Below, piece by piece: positions 7,827-17,778 of a DNA stretch of 64,000 bases (the stretch's first letter is position 1; every line of letters begins with the position of its first letter). The notes beneath the pieces are model-generated. The model saw only the letters and a list, made by a program, of their open reading frames with translations, searched no databases and was not told the origin of the DNA. The DNA lies in NCBI GenBank assembly GCA_963772225.1, contig CAVYWD010000001.1, positions 1,240,001 to 1,304,000 of the forward strand, in the 5' to 3' direction. This DNA is from CAVYWD01 sp963772225. Its GTDB lineage: Bacteria > Myxococcota > Myxococcia > Myxococcales > UBA5297. The position numbers and the translations under genes are program-made.

Positions 7827-8288
7827 ATGGACCTCTCCCCTTTGCACCCCCCGACGACTCGCCCCGACGGGCAGGCGCCCCTGGGCGCCGCCGCGGTCGA
7901 AATGAGCGCGGCAGACGTGCTCCGCCGCGTCGACTCCACCCTGTTCATGCGGACGGCCGATTGGCTGGCGCAGGCCATCGAATCCGAGCGGGACCTGCTC
8001 GTCATCGATCTGCGCGCGGCCGCCGCCTATCAGAAGGGACACATCCGCGGCAGCGTGCGGGTCCCCATCAACGAGTTGCCCGACCGGATCGAAGCGCTCG
8101 CCCCCACATCGCGCGAGGTGGTCTGCGTCTGCAATGGATCCATCCAGTCCGCCATGGCGGTGGTGTTCCTGCGGACCCTCGGCTTTCAGAATGCGTTCAA
8201 TCTCTCGGGCGGCATGTCGGCCTGGGAAAGGCAGGGGCGGCCGCAGGACGCCTCGCTCGGGCCCACCCTGACCGCACCTTCGCCGTGA
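7827..8288 (+). CDS. Rhodanese-domain protein
   Basis: A 153-residue single rhodanese domain. LLVIDLRAAAAYQKGHIRGS and VPINELPDRI are the classic first half. The active loop is CVCNGSIQSA, with C102 as the likely persulfide-carrying cysteine and C100 next to it, and the fold closes with LSGGMSAWERQG. The N-terminal 25 residues are not conserved and the start is uncertain; an internal ATG at residue 26 is possible. It probably handles sulfane sulfur, but neighbours give no pathway. Confidence 0.8.
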   Translation: MDLSPLHPPTTRPDGQAPLGAAAVEMSAADVLRRVDSTLFMRTADWLAQAIESERDLLVIDLRAAAAYQKGHIRGSVRVPINELPDRIEALAPTSREVVCVCNGSIQSAMAVVFLRTLGFQNAFNLSGGMSAWERQGRPQDASLGPTLTAPSP

Positions 8289-8599
8289 CCGCCGCCCGCC
8301 CTGCTCTGTGGGGCGACCCTCCCAAGAACGCGCAGCCGGCGACGACCGGCGAGCGCCACGAGCCCGCGAGCTCCCAGCGGGGCGCCAGACTCACCGGCGT
8401 CGCTGTCCGGCGCTGCGAGCGGAGCCGCCGCGGGCGCCCGGCGAGCGTGCTCCGGAGGCACGCGCTGGGCGCGGTCGGGGACTGGGGCGCTCGCGCGAGC
8501 GAGCCGGTTCAGGAGAGGGCGCCCATCGACTCCGCCGCGGGCTGCAAGAACCTGAGGTGCTCCGCCCGCGCCGGCCGCGCGCCGCCGCTGCCCCGGCGC

Positions 8600-8797
8600 T
8601 GAGCTCGCCCGCCCCGCGTGCATCAGCGCGCGCAGGCCGGCGGCCGCCCGGCGCAAGTCCGTGGCCGGGTCGGCCAAGGCGTGCAGCAGCAGGCCGTCGA
8701 GGAGCGCGGCGACGACGAGCGCGACCGCGTCCGCGTCCCCTGGGCGTCCCCTCGGGCGGGCGCCGCTGATGCGCTTGGCCACCGCCGGCCACCGCAC
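8600..8797 (-). pseudogene. Possible TetR-type regulator C-terminal remnant
   Basis: The minus strand reads DADAVALVVAALLDGLLLHA followed by DPATDLRRAAAGLRALMHA, which resembles the last helices of TetR-family regulators. No helix-turn-helix is found upstream and no stop follows directly. I treat it as a possible decayed fragment only. The rest of the 8289-8991 interval shows nothing recognisable. Confidence 0.25.
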
Positions 8798-8991
8798 CCT
8801 CTCGTTCCCGACCTCGGCTCGCGACGGCCTCGCTCCTGCCGTATCCTCCGCTCGCAGCGCGCGCCCCAGAATGGGTCCTCTCCAGAGGCTTGCCGCGACG
8901 GGCGAGCGCAGTCAAAGCGCGGCGCCGCAAAGCAGAGCGCCGGCGGCCCATCGCCGGACGCGAACGCAGTCAAGAACCAAAGGAGAAAATC

Positions 8992-9492
8992 ATGGCGCAG
9001 ATAGGGCTTCGTACGGTGGACGACCTCGCCGCAGAAAGCTACCAGACGCGCAAGCAGGCTCTCGATGCCGCGAACCAGGCAGCCCTGGGCAAAGGGTTGA
9101 CGATCGAAGCGATTGGAAAGGCCTGCAACCTGCTGCCGATTCGCATCGGCGCAATCCTGAGCGGCCAGGCCCCGCTGGAGGCGGCGACGCAGGAGCGCAT
9201 GGAAAAGCTCCTCGATTTGAAGCCCGGGGCCCTGGACCCGCTTCGCGCGCCGCCGGTCCGCTGGAACGCCGGAGCAATCTACCGTCTCCACGAGGCGGTC
9301 GACGTCTATGCGCCGGCTCTTCAGCGATGGATGAATGAGCGGTTCGGAGACGCCATCATGTCGGCGATAGATTTTTCGATCGTCGTCGAGGAAGTTCAGG
9401 GGAGCCACGGTGAGCGGCGTATGCGCATCACCTTCGACGGCAAGGCGCTTCCCTACTCCGCCGATGAGGCCTGGCGCCCCGCGGGAGGCTAG
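8992..9492 (+). CDS. cynS: Cyanate hydratase (cyanase)
   Basis: A 166-residue protein with a helical N-terminal DNA-binding-like domain (TIEAIGKACNLLPIRIGAIL) and the cyanase catalytic domain: IYRLHEAVDVYAPALQ and RFGDAIMSAIDF. R98, E101 and S124 match the catalytic Arg, Glu and Ser of the E. coli enzyme with a constant offset of two. The enzyme converts cyanate and bicarbonate to ammonia and CO2 and normally works as a decamer. The start ATG follows AAAGGAG. No carbonic anhydrase or cyanate transporter gene is adjacent, so it stands alone. Confidence 0.88.
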   Translation: MAQIGLRTVDDLAAESYQTRKQALDAANQAALGKGLTIEAIGKACNLLPIRIGAILSGQAPLEAATQERMEKLLDLKPGALDPLRAPPVRWNAGAIYRLHEAVDVYAPALQRWMNERFGDAIMSAIDFSIVVEEVQGSHGERRMRITFDGKALPYSADEAWRPAGG

Positions 9493-9786
9493 CCTGGCCC
9501 TCGAGTCGCCTCGACGCGGGCCCGCTCCAGCCGGCCCTCTGCCACCGCCCGAAAAGACGCCGCGCCGAGCGGGGGCTAGGAGCCCCTGGCCGCGGCATCT
9601 TCGCGCGGCGCGGAGCGCCTCGAATTTCTGAGGCCCGCGTGCAATTCTCGAGGCCGCCTCGCGCACCGCACACGTCGAAGCTGCCGAAAGAAGGGCCGCG
9701 CGCGATTGGCACAAGAGCTGCGAGGCAGGCCGTTCGAATCCCTTCGCGAAACGCAAGTCCCGCCATTTCGAAAGGACCTCGTCGCC

Positions 9787-11070
9787 ATGCGCCATCTCGC
9801 TCCGAAGCTCGCGGCTCTCCTCGTCGTCGCCGGCTGCGCCGGCAAGAACAACGACGCCTCCGCGCCAGGGGAGGCGCGCTCCAGCCTCGCGCGCCAGACG
9901 TCGCCCGACGTCAGCGCCGCCGACATCGCCGCCGTCGTCTCGGGCAACAACGCCTTCGCCTTCGCCCTGCACCGGCAGCTCATCGAGGCCGGCAAGAACA
10001 TGATGACCTCGCCGTACAGCGTCTCGACCGCGCTGGCCATGACCTACGCCGGCGCTCGAGGCGAAACCGCGACGCAGATGGCGAGCGCCCTCCAATTCGC
10101 GCTCCCGCAGGGCGCGCAAGACAAGCTCGCCCCCGCCTTCGACGCCGTCGACCTCGCGCTTCAGAAACCTGCGGCCTGCAGCAATAACCCCTGCGCTCCG
10201 TTCACCCTGCGCCTGGCCAACGCCGCTTGGGCACAGAAGGGCTTCGCGTTCGAGTCCGCCTACCTCGACGCGCTGGCGCAGAGCTTCGGCGCCGGCGTCG
10301 AGCTCGTCGACTTCATGGGCGCGACCGAGCCCGCTCGGCTCACCATCAACCAATGGGTCGCGGACGCCACCGACCAGAAGATCCTGAACCTGCTCGCTCC
10401 CGGCACAGTCGACTCCTCGACCCGGCTGGTGCTCACGAACGCCGTCTACTTCAAGGGCGCCTGGCAGAGCCCGTTCAAATCCACCGCCACCGCGCCTTCG
10501 GACTTCCACCTCCTCGGCGGCGAGACGGCGAGCGTCCCTACCCTTCACGGCGAGCTGGAAACCCGCGCCGTCGCCGCCGCCGACTGCGACGCCGTCGAGC
10601 TCCCCTACCGCGACAGCCACTTCTCCATGCTGGTCGTCGCCCCGACCGCGGGGGCGTTCGAGTCCTTCGAGCAGAGCTTCGGGGTCGAGAAGCTCTCGGC
10701 CCTCGACGCGGCCATGACATCGAGACAGGTGACGCTGTCGCTCCCGAAGTTCTCGTTCCAGTGGAAGAGCAGCCTGGTCGCCTCGCTCAAGGCGCTGGGC
10801 TTGAAGGACGCCTTCGACCCGACGCAAGCCGACTTCAGCGGCATCTCGACGGCCATGCAGCTCTATTTCAGCGACGTGATCCACCAGTCGTACGTCGCCC
10901 TGGACGAGGGCGGAACCGAGGCCGCGGCGGCCACGGCGGTGGTCATGGCCGGCTCCGCGGCCCCGACCTCGCCGCTCGCGGTGAGCGTCGACCGGCCGTT
11001 CCTATTCGCGATCCGCGACCTGACCACCGGGCAGATCGTCTTCCTGGGCCGGGTCGTCGACCCGCGCTAA
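9787..11070 (+). CDS. Serpin lipoprotein
   Basis: A 427-residue serpin with a lipoprotein signal (LAALLVVAGC, lipid Cys 17), so it is probably anchored on the cell surface. Serpin features appear in order: NNAFAFALHRQL, MTSPYSVSTALAMTYAGARG, LRLANAAWAQKGF, LVLTNAVYFKGAWQSPF and the C-terminal VDRPFLFAIRDLTTG. The reactive-loop hinge reads EGGTEAAAATAVV. Its small residues at P15-P9 are the mark of inhibitory serpins that trap proteases. The P1 site falls among small residues (about MAGSAA), so an elastase-like target is only a guess. The ATG has AAAGGA upstream. Confidence 0.88.
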   Translation: MRHLAPKLAALLVVAGCAGKNNDASAPGEARSSLARQTSPDVSAADIAAVVSGNNAFAFALHRQLIEAGKNMMTSPYSVSTALAMTYAGARGETATQMASALQFALPQGAQDKLAPAFDAVDLALQKPAACSNNPCAPFTLRLANAAWAQKGFAFESAYLDALAQSFGAGVELVDFMGATEPARLTINQWVADATDQKILNLLAPGTVDSSTRLVLTNAVYFKGAWQSPFKSTATAPSDFHLLGGETASVPTLHGELETRAVAAADCDAVELPYRDSHFSMLVVAPTAGAFESFEQSFGVEKLSALDAAMTSRQVTLSLPKFSFQWKSSLVASLKALGLKDAFDPTQADFSGISTAMQLYFSDVIHQSYVALDEGGTEAAAATAVVMAGSAAPTSPLAVSVDRPFLFAIRDLTTGQIVFLGRVVDPR

Positions 11071-11305
11071 AGGACGCACCCCTCCGCCGCGACCTTCGTC
11101 GCCGGCCGACGCCTCCTCGCGCCCGGCCGGCGAAGCCTCGAGGCGGCACGGCGCTCAGGAATTCTTCCCCGATTCGCGCGTTGGGGCCCAATGCCCTTCT
11201 CTGGGCTTTCCCGCCTTGCGCCGGCAACCGCTGAAACGGCGCGAACCGAATCGCGGACTCGACGGCTCTCCCACGCGACCTCGAGGGTCCGAAAGGGAGC
11301 AGGCC

Positions 11306-12898
11306 ATGGAGCGGCTCAAGGGGCTGTTCGCAGCGGCGGCGTTGCTGACATCCGGCCTAGCGGCGGCCGAGCCGAGCGAGCCGGCGCTCAAGCACATCAC
11401 CCTGCTGCACATCTCGGACACGCACGCTCAGCTGGAGACGCACCCCGAGCTCATGCCCGGCGAGAGCCCCGAGCTGCCCATGATGGGCGGTTACGCAAGG
11501 CTCAAGACCGCCATCGATCAGGAGCGCCGGGCGGCGTCGGGCGCCTCCTTCCTGGTGGACGGCGGCGACACGTTCCAGGGCACGGCGGAAGCTGCCTGGT
11601 CCAAGGGCGAAGCCGTGGTGGCTCCTCTGAACGCGCTGGGCCTGGACCTCTTCGTGCCCGGGAATTGGGAGGTGGCCTACGGCACCGCCCAATTCCAGAA
11701 GCTCATGGGCGAGCTCCAGGCGCCGGTGTCTGCGTACAACTTTCAAGAAACGCGATCGGGCAAGCGCCTCTTCAAGCCCGCGGTGACGCTGGAGCGCGGA
11801 GGAGCCCGAGTCAGCTTCATCGGGATCACCGACGTCACCACCAGCCTGCGCCAGCCGCAGGCCGTCGGCATCGACACGACCCACCTCGAAGGATTGCGCG
11901 AGTTCGTCGCAGGCCTTCGCCAGAGCGAGCATCCGGATCTGGTGGTCGCGGTCACCCATACCGGCTTGTCCATCTCTCGCGAGCTGGCCCGCCAGATTCC
12001 GGAGCTCGACGTGGTGCTCTCGGGGCACACGCACGAGCGCACGCTCGAGCCCATCTTGGAGGGCAAGGTCCTCGTCGTGGAGCCCGGCTCGATGGGCTCG
12101 TTCCTCGGGCGCCTCGAGGTGGCGGTCGGCCCCAGGGGCGTGGTCAGCCATTCGTTCCGGCTCATCCCGGTGCGCGCGAGCGCCTACCCGGAGGATCCGT
12201 CCGAGAAGAAGCGGGTCGAGGCTTCGCTCGCTCCGTTTCGCGAGCGAAAGAGCCGGGTGGTGGGCCGCACCCGGACGCCGATTCAGCGGTACGACGTGCT
12301 CGAGACGAGCGCCGACAACCTGGTGGCCGAGGCCGTTCGCGAGGCCGCCCACGCCGACATCGGATCAACCAATGGCTTCCGTTTCACGCCGCCCATCCCG
12401 CCCGGGCCGGTGACCGAGGGCCAGCTCTGGAACTTGATCCCGATGGACCTTCCGCTCAGCGCCGGATGGATCTCGGGCCAGGAGCTTCGGGACTACCTCG
12501 AGAAGGAGCTGGAGATGGTCTACTCCGCAGACCCCTGGAAGCTCTCCGGCGGCTGGGGCCCGCGCCTTTCCGGGGTGAGCTTCACCTTCGCCGCCTATGC
12601 GCCGAACGGCCGCCGCGTGCGCTCGCTTCAGGTCAACGGGAAGGAGATCTCGGACGGCGCCCGCTATTCCTTCGCCGGCTGCGCCCGCCCCAGCGACCCT
12701 CCCGACGTCGTGTGCCGGCTCAAGGCGCACGAGGTCCACCCCGTGGGCACGACGCTCCACCGAGCGCTCGACGCGTACCTCGCGGCGCATCCGCTCATCG
12801 CCCCGGCCGTCGACGGGCGCGAGCGCGCGCTCGACCTCCCGCCGACCGTCTTCAGCCAGGACGCGCTGCTTCACGCCCGGCCTTCCAAGCTCGAGTGA
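11306..12898 (+). CDS. 5'-nucleotidase / SoxB-like metallophosphoesterase, exported
   Basis: A 530-residue protein with a signal peptide (LFAAAALLTSGLAAA). The dinuclear-metal motifs of the UshA/SoxB superfamily are clear: LLHISDTHAQ, LVDGGDTFQG, PGNWEVAYG, AVTHTG and VLSGHTHERT. GNWE in place of GNHE recalls SoxB-type proteins. The second half (from about residue 340) is the C-terminal substrate domain, with ETSADNLVAEAVREAA and STNGFRF. It should hydrolyse phospho- or thio-esters in the periplasm; the substrate cannot be chosen from sequence. The start ATG follows AAAGGGAG. No other sox genes are nearby. Confidence 0.8.
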   Translation: MERLKGLFAAAALLTSGLAAAEPSEPALKHITLLHISDTHAQLETHPELMPGESPELPMMGGYARLKTAIDQERRAASGASFLVDGGDTFQGTAEAAWSKGEAVVAPLNALGLDLFVPGNWEVAYGTAQFQKLMGELQAPVSAYNFQETRSGKRLFKPAVTLERGGARVSFIGITDVTTSLRQPQAVGIDTTHLEGLREFVAGLRQSEHPDLVVAVTHTGLSISRELARQIPELDVVLSGHTHERTLEPILEGKVLVVEPGSMGSFLGRLEVAVGPRGVVSHSFRLIPVRASAYPEDPSEKKRVEASLAPFRERKSRVVGRTRTPIQRYDVLETSADNLVAEAVREAAHADIGSTNGFRFTPPIPPGPVTEGQLWNLIPMDLPLSAGWISGQELRDYLEKELEMVYSADPWKLSGGWGPRLSGVSFTFAAYAPNGRRVRSLQVNGKEISDGARYSFAGCARPSDPPDVVCRLKAHEVHPVGTTLHRALDAYLAAHPLIAPAVDGRERALDLPPTVFSQDALLHARPSKLE

Positions 12899-13099
12899 GC
12901 TCGCCTCGAGCCTCGCACCGCACATCTCCGCGAGAATGCTCGAGGTCGACCCGGAGGATCGCTCGGCCGATTCTAGAGGACCGCGTTTCAGCCACGCGTC
13001 TTCAGCGCCGTCCCGCCTCGAGCGCCTTCCTTCGCTGGCCTGCCCGCGACCCGCCAGCCGCCCGTCCCCCGCGCCCGAGGAGGGGTCCCGATTCGCCTC

Positions 13100-13127
13100 T
13101 TGGCAGGCGGGGGTTCTGTGGTTTAAT
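13100..13127 (+). promoter_or_regulatory. Probable promoter of the ilv-aro-his block
   Basis: TTGGCA (13100-13105), 16 bases, TTTAAT (13122-13127) resembles a housekeeping sigma-factor promoter. It would start transcription about 320 bases before ilvB, leaving a long leader. Confidence 0.45.
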
Positions 13128-13139
13128 GGCCGTTCACGC

Positions 13140-13454
13140 AAGAGTTGGGGTTCGCAGGCACCCAGACCGGCAACCGCGGTGCCGCCGACCCGTTCGAAGG
13201 AACTGGTTTGTCTTCTTGGCGCGCTTCAGGACGTGACTCCCTCCACGCTGCAGGCGAGGGCTCCGTCTTCACTCCCCGCGCGCCCCGTCCGGAGGTCAGG
13301 CTCGGCAGTCTCCCGCAGCAGCGCCCGCTGCGGCGGAGGCATCGCCGGGCCGCGGGCGTAGGCCCGGGCCATCTGCGGGTAGGCAGCGGCGCCCTTCCCG
13401 CCTCGGGGTGGGGCCGCGAGGGTGCTTTGCGAAGCGACTAGAGAGAGGTCCCTT
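13140..13454 (+). promoter_or_regulatory. Structured leader of ilvB, possibly T-box-like
   Basis: About 315 GC-rich bases between the promoter and ilvB with no convincing protein. Near 13405-13425 the sequence GGGGTGGGGCCGCGAGGG matches the T-box consensus GGGTGGNACCGCG except for one A to G change. Upstream CGCCC can pair with GCG and GGG on either side of a seven-base bulge, as in a T-box antiterminator. An earlier hairpin (GGCACC...GGTGCC within TTCG...CGAA) could serve as a basal stem. No U-run terminator is visible, and GAGGG could pair with the CCCTT that precedes the start codon, so any control may be translational. Confidence 0.3.
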
Positions 13455-15149
13455 ATGGCAATACTGAGCGGTGCCCGGATCGTCTGCGAATGCCTGGTCC
13501 GGGAAGGGGTGGAAGTCATCTTCGGCTACCCCGGCGGCGCGAACCTTCCGCTGTACGACACCATTCCGCAATACCCGCTGAAGCACGTGCTCGTCCGGCA
13601 CGAGCAGAATGCCGGTCACGCCGCCGACGGCTACGCCCGAGCCAGCGGCAAGGTGGGCGTGGCTTTCGCCACCAGCGGCCCCGGCGCGACCAACCTCGTG
13701 ACCGCGGTCGCGAACGCCATGCTCGACTCGACGCCGGTGGTGTTCATCACCGCGCAGGTCACTTCGAGCTTTTTGGGCAGCGACGCCTTCCAAGAGACGG
13801 ACATCACCGGCGTCACGCTCCCCATCACCAAGCACAACTACCTGGTGCTCGACGCCGCGGACCTCGCGCCCACGCTGCGCGAGGCGTTCCTCCTGGCCAA
13901 GAGCGGCCGCCCCGGCCCGGTGCTCATCGACATTCCCAAGGACGTGCAAAACCAGGAGGTGGAGTTCGTCTTCCCGGAGGCCGCGCCCCGGCTCGGCTCG
14001 GGCTGGAAGGCGGCCATGCCCAAGGACGCGTTCGCCCGCGTCGCGGCGCTCATCAACGAGGCCAAGCGCCCGCTCATCCTGGCCGGCCAGGGCGTGCTCG
14101 CCTCTCGCGCCGCCGAAGAGCTGCTGGCCATGGCCGAGCGCGCGCAGGTCCCCATCGCCCAGACGCTCCTCGGCCTCGACTGCATGCCGCCCGGCCACCC
14201 GCTGGCCCTGGGCATGATGGGCATGCACGGCGAGGCGTACGTCAACTCTGCGGTGCAGGGCGCCGACCTGCTGCTCGCCTTCGGCATGCGCTTCGACGAC
14301 CGCGTCACCGGGAAGCTGTCGACCTACGCGCAGAGCGCGAAGAAGGTCCACATCGACATCGACGCGGCGGAGCTCAACAAGATCGTCCCCGTCGACGTCG
14401 CCATCCACTCGGACCTGAAGGCGGCGCTCCAGCAGATCCTCCCGAAGGTCTACCCGGCGAAGCACGCCGACTGGCTCGCCCAGATCGCCGCCTGGCGCGA
14501 GGACACTGCGCGGCGCGACATCATCGCCCAGGACGCCGGCGGCAAGCTCTTCGCCGCGCACGTCATCCACGACCTGTGGCGCGCCACCAAGGGCGAGGTC
14601 ATCCTCGCCACCGACGTGGGCCAGCACCAGATGTGGGCAGCCCAGTACTTCAAGCCGACCCGGCCGCGCTCGTTCATCACCTCGGGCGGGCTGGGCACCA
14701 TGGGCTTCGGGCTGCCGGCGGCCATCGGCGCGCGCTTCGCCCGGCCCAACACGCCGGTCTGGGTGGTCGCCGGCGACGGCGGCTTCCAGATGACAATGTC
14801 CGAGCTCGCCACGCTCCAGCAGGAGAAATTGGCGGTGAAGATCGCCATCATCAACAACGGCTTCCTCGGCATGGTTCGGCAGTGGCAGGAGCTGTTCTAC
14901 GAGAAGCGCTACTCCCATACGCCCATGCTTTCCCCCGACTTCCTCAAGCTGGCCTCGGCCTACGACATCCCGGGCATCCGGGTTCAGAAGCGCGAAGAGG
15001 TGATCCCGGCGGTGAAGCAGGCGATGGAGATGCCGGGCTCGGTCCTGGTCGAATTCCGGGTCGAGAAAGAGGACCTGGTCTTCCCCATGGTCCCGTCCGG
15101 CACCGACCTGGGCACGATGCTGAGGCGCCCTTTCCCGGCGGACAAGTAG
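13455..15149 (+). CDS. ilvB: Acetolactate synthase large subunit
   Basis: A 564-residue thiamine-diphosphate enzyme that condenses two pyruvates, or pyruvate with 2-oxobutyrate, in valine, leucine and isoleucine synthesis. Visible are the N-terminal cofactor-activating Glu (VRHEQNAGHAADGYARASG), the middle FAD-type domain (FGMRFDDRVTGKL) and the C-terminal ThDP motif GDGGFQMTMSELATLQQ ending in INN. Length and order are normal. The ATG at 13455 is preceded by GAGAGAGG. It is the first gene of a roughly 19-kb co-directional block and is followed by its regulatory subunit. Confidence 0.96.
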   Translation: MAILSGARIVCECLVREGVEVIFGYPGGANLPLYDTIPQYPLKHVLVRHEQNAGHAADGYARASGKVGVAFATSGPGATNLVTAVANAMLDSTPVVFITAQVTSSFLGSDAFQETDITGVTLPITKHNYLVLDAADLAPTLREAFLLAKSGRPGPVLIDIPKDVQNQEVEFVFPEAAPRLGSGWKAAMPKDAFARVAALINEAKRPLILAGQGVLASRAAEELLAMAERAQVPIAQTLLGLDCMPPGHPLALGMMGMHGEAYVNSAVQGADLLLAFGMRFDDRVTGKLSTYAQSAKKVHIDIDAAELNKIVPVDVAIHSDLKAALQQILPKVYPAKHADWLAQIAAWREDTARRDIIAQDAGGKLFAAHVIHDLWRATKGEVILATDVGQHQMWAAQYFKPTRPRSFITSGGLGTMGFGLPAAIGARFARPNTPVWVVAGDGGFQMTMSELATLQQEKLAVKIAIINNGFLGMVRQWQELFYEKRYSHTPMLSPDFLKLASAYDIPGIRVQKREEVIPAVKQAMEMPGSVLVEFRVEKEDLVFPMVPSGTDLGTMLRRPFPADK

Positions 15150-15177
15150 AGCCATTCCCCGGACTTCGCGTCGGGGC

Positions 15178-15207
15178 TCCATTGAAGCCATTGAAGGCAT
15201 TGAAGCA
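15178..15207 (+). repeat. Three tandem 9-mers (ATTGAAGSC type)
   Basis: CCATTGAAG, CCATTGAAG and GCATTGAAG lie end to end between ilvB and ilvN, just before the ilvN ribosome binding site GAAGGAGG. Their role is unknown. Confidence 0.5.
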
Positions 15208-15237
15208 AGGCAAGGAAGCGAAGGAGGCGTTGATTCC

Positions 15238-15765
15238 ATGGTTCACACACTGGTGGCTTGGGTCGAGGACCGGCCCGGAGTGCTCGCCCACGTGGCAGGC
15301 ATGTTCCGGCGGCGCGGGTTCAACATCCACAGCCTGACCGTCGGGCAGAGCGAGCGCCCGGGCCTCTCGCGCATGACCATCGTGGTCGAGACGGAGCGGC
15401 TCGACGCGAGCCTGGTGGAGGCTTGCCTCCACAAGCTGGTGGACGTGGTCGACGTCCAAGACGTGACGCAGACCCCGACCGTGCTGCGCGAGCTCGCGTT
15501 GGTGAAGGTGAAGGTGGAGGGCACGGCGCGCATCGAGGTCGCCCAGCTCGCCGAGCTGTTGCGCGGCAAGGTGGTCGACGTGCAGGTCGACTCGGTCATC
15601 GTCGAGGTCTCGGGCAACACCGACCGGATCGACCACCTCATCGAGGTGCTCAAGCCCAAGGGGCCGGTGGAGATCATGCGCACCGGCCGCGTGGCGATGA
15701 CGCGGGGCTGGAAGGACGCCCCGGAGGCCGCAGTTGTTGCGGCCGACAAGGCCGAGGCTGGGTAG
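15238..15765 (+). CDS. ilvN: Acetolactate synthase small (regulatory) subunit
   Basis: A 175-residue protein with an N-terminal ACT domain (HTLVAWVEDRPGVLAHVAGM then RRRGFNIHSLTVG) and the ALS small-subunit C-terminal domain (LALVKVKVEGTARIEVAQL). The ACT domain is where valine binds in characterised enzymes to give feedback inhibition. It stimulates and regulates the IlvB catalytic subunit encoded 88 bases upstream. GAAGGAGG precedes the ATG, and ilvC follows after 54 bases. Length is typical of the long IlvN/IlvH form. Confidence 0.94.
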   Translation: MVHTLVAWVEDRPGVLAHVAGMFRRRGFNIHSLTVGQSERPGLSRMTIVVETERLDASLVEACLHKLVDVVDVQDVTQTPTVLRELALVKVKVEGTARIEVAQLAELLRGKVVDVQVDSVIVEVSGNTDRIDHLIEVLKPKGPVEIMRTGRVAMTRGWKDAPEAAVVAADKAEAG

Positions 15766-15819
15766 ATTACAAGCCCCCTCCATCCTCAAGAACACTCAAA
15801 TAACGGAGAAAGAAAGAAC

Positions 15820-16867
<1,048 letters not shown>

Positions 16868-16963
16868 GGTGAAGCAGGCTCCGGGCCCCGGGCTCCAGGG
16901 TTGCCTGGCCCGGGGCCGCGGGAGGCAACCTGGAGCCTTAAGGTCTGAAGCCTGGAGCCTGTG
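16868..16963 (+). repeat. Dispersed palindromic element, core only, abutting aroF
   Basis: Contains CTCCAGGGTTGCCT and, 16 bases on, AGGCAACCTGGAG, predicting a 13-bp hairpin with one bulge. TAAGGTCTGAAGCCTGGAGC follows. It lacks both conserved outer ends of the full element. The final GGAG lies 8 bases before the aroF ATG, so the element seems to supply that gene's ribosome binding site. Confidence 0.55.
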
Positions 16964-16965
16964 AG

Positions 16966-17778
16966 ATGAAGGACCTGCGGCTGGCGAAGAACCACGGCGG
17001 CCCTCGGACGGTGGTCGACGTCCGCGGCGTGAAAATAGGTCAAGGCGTCACCGTCATCGCCGGACCCTGCGGCGTCGAGAGCGAAGAGCAGACGCTCGAG
17101 ACCGCGGTCGCGGTGCGCGAGGCCGGCGCCCAGCTCCTGAGAGGCGGGGCGTTCAAACCGCGGACCTCGCCCTACGCCTTTCAAGGCCTGGGGCTCAAAG
17201 GCCTGCAGATCCTCGAGAAGGCGCGGGCGCTGACCGGGCTGCCCGTCGTCACCGAGGTCATCGACCCGCGCGACGTGACCTGGGTCTGCGAGTACGTCGA
17301 CGTCCTGCAGATCGGCGCGCGCAACATGCAGAACTTCGCGCTGCTCAAGGAGGTCGGCAAGGCGGGCAAGCCGGTGCTCCTCAAGCGCGGCATGCACTCC
17401 ACGTTGGAGGAGTGGCTCAACTGCGCCGAGTACATCCTCGCGGAGGGCAACCCCAACGTCATCCTCTGCGAGCGCGGCATTCGCACCTTCGAGCGCTACA
17501 CGCGCAACACGCTCGACCTCTCCGCCATCCCCGCGCTCAAGGAGCTGACGCACCTGCCGGTGCTCGCCGACCCCTCCCACGGCACAGGGCGGCTGAGCCT
17601 CATCGCGCCCATGACCTACGCGGCGGTCGCCGCCGGCGCGGACGGCGTCGTGCTGGAGGTGCACCGCAACCCGGCCGAGGCGCTCTCCGACAAGGACCAG
17701 GCGCTCACGCACGAGCAGTTCCAGGTGATCATGCGGCGCGTCCGCAAGCTGGAGCGCTCCATGGCGGAGAGCGCATGA
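16966..17778 (+). CDS. aroF: 3-deoxy-7-phosphoheptulonate (DAHP) synthase, AroA-beta/Bacillus type
   Basis: A 270-residue single-domain DAHP synthase that joins phosphoenolpyruvate and erythrose 4-phosphate, the first shikimate-pathway step. Typical motifs are VIAGPCGVESEEQ, LLRGGAFKPRTSPYAFQGLG, LQIGARNMQNFALLKEVG, KPVLLKRGM and LADPSHGTGR. It has no fused chorismate mutase or ferredoxin-like regulatory domain, so feedback control must act differently from the fused forms. Its TGA overlaps the aroB ATG. The start lies directly behind a palindromic element. Confidence 0.93.
   Translation: MKDLRLAKNHGGPRTVVDVRGVKIGQGVTVIAGPCGVESEEQTLETAVAVREAGAQLLRGGAFKPRTSPYAFQGLGLKGLQILEKARALTGLPVVTEVIDPRDVTWVCEYVDVLQIGARNMQNFALLKEVGKAGKPVLLKRGMHSTLEEWLNCAEYILAEGNPNVILCERGIRTFERYTRNTLDLSAIPALKELTHLPVLADPSHGTGRLSLIAPMTYAAVAAGADGVVLEVHRNPAEALSDKDQALTHEQFQVIMRRVRKLERSMAESA

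Noticed and set aside
12899..13100. tRNA or other RNA gene between the phosphoesterase and ilvB
   Set aside because: No cloverleaf or conserved RNA signature found by eye.
13145..13441. Possible leader peptide gene before ilvB
   Set aside because: It starts at TTG without a Shine-Dalgarno and has no run of Ile, Val or Leu codons, so a classic attenuator peptide is not supported.
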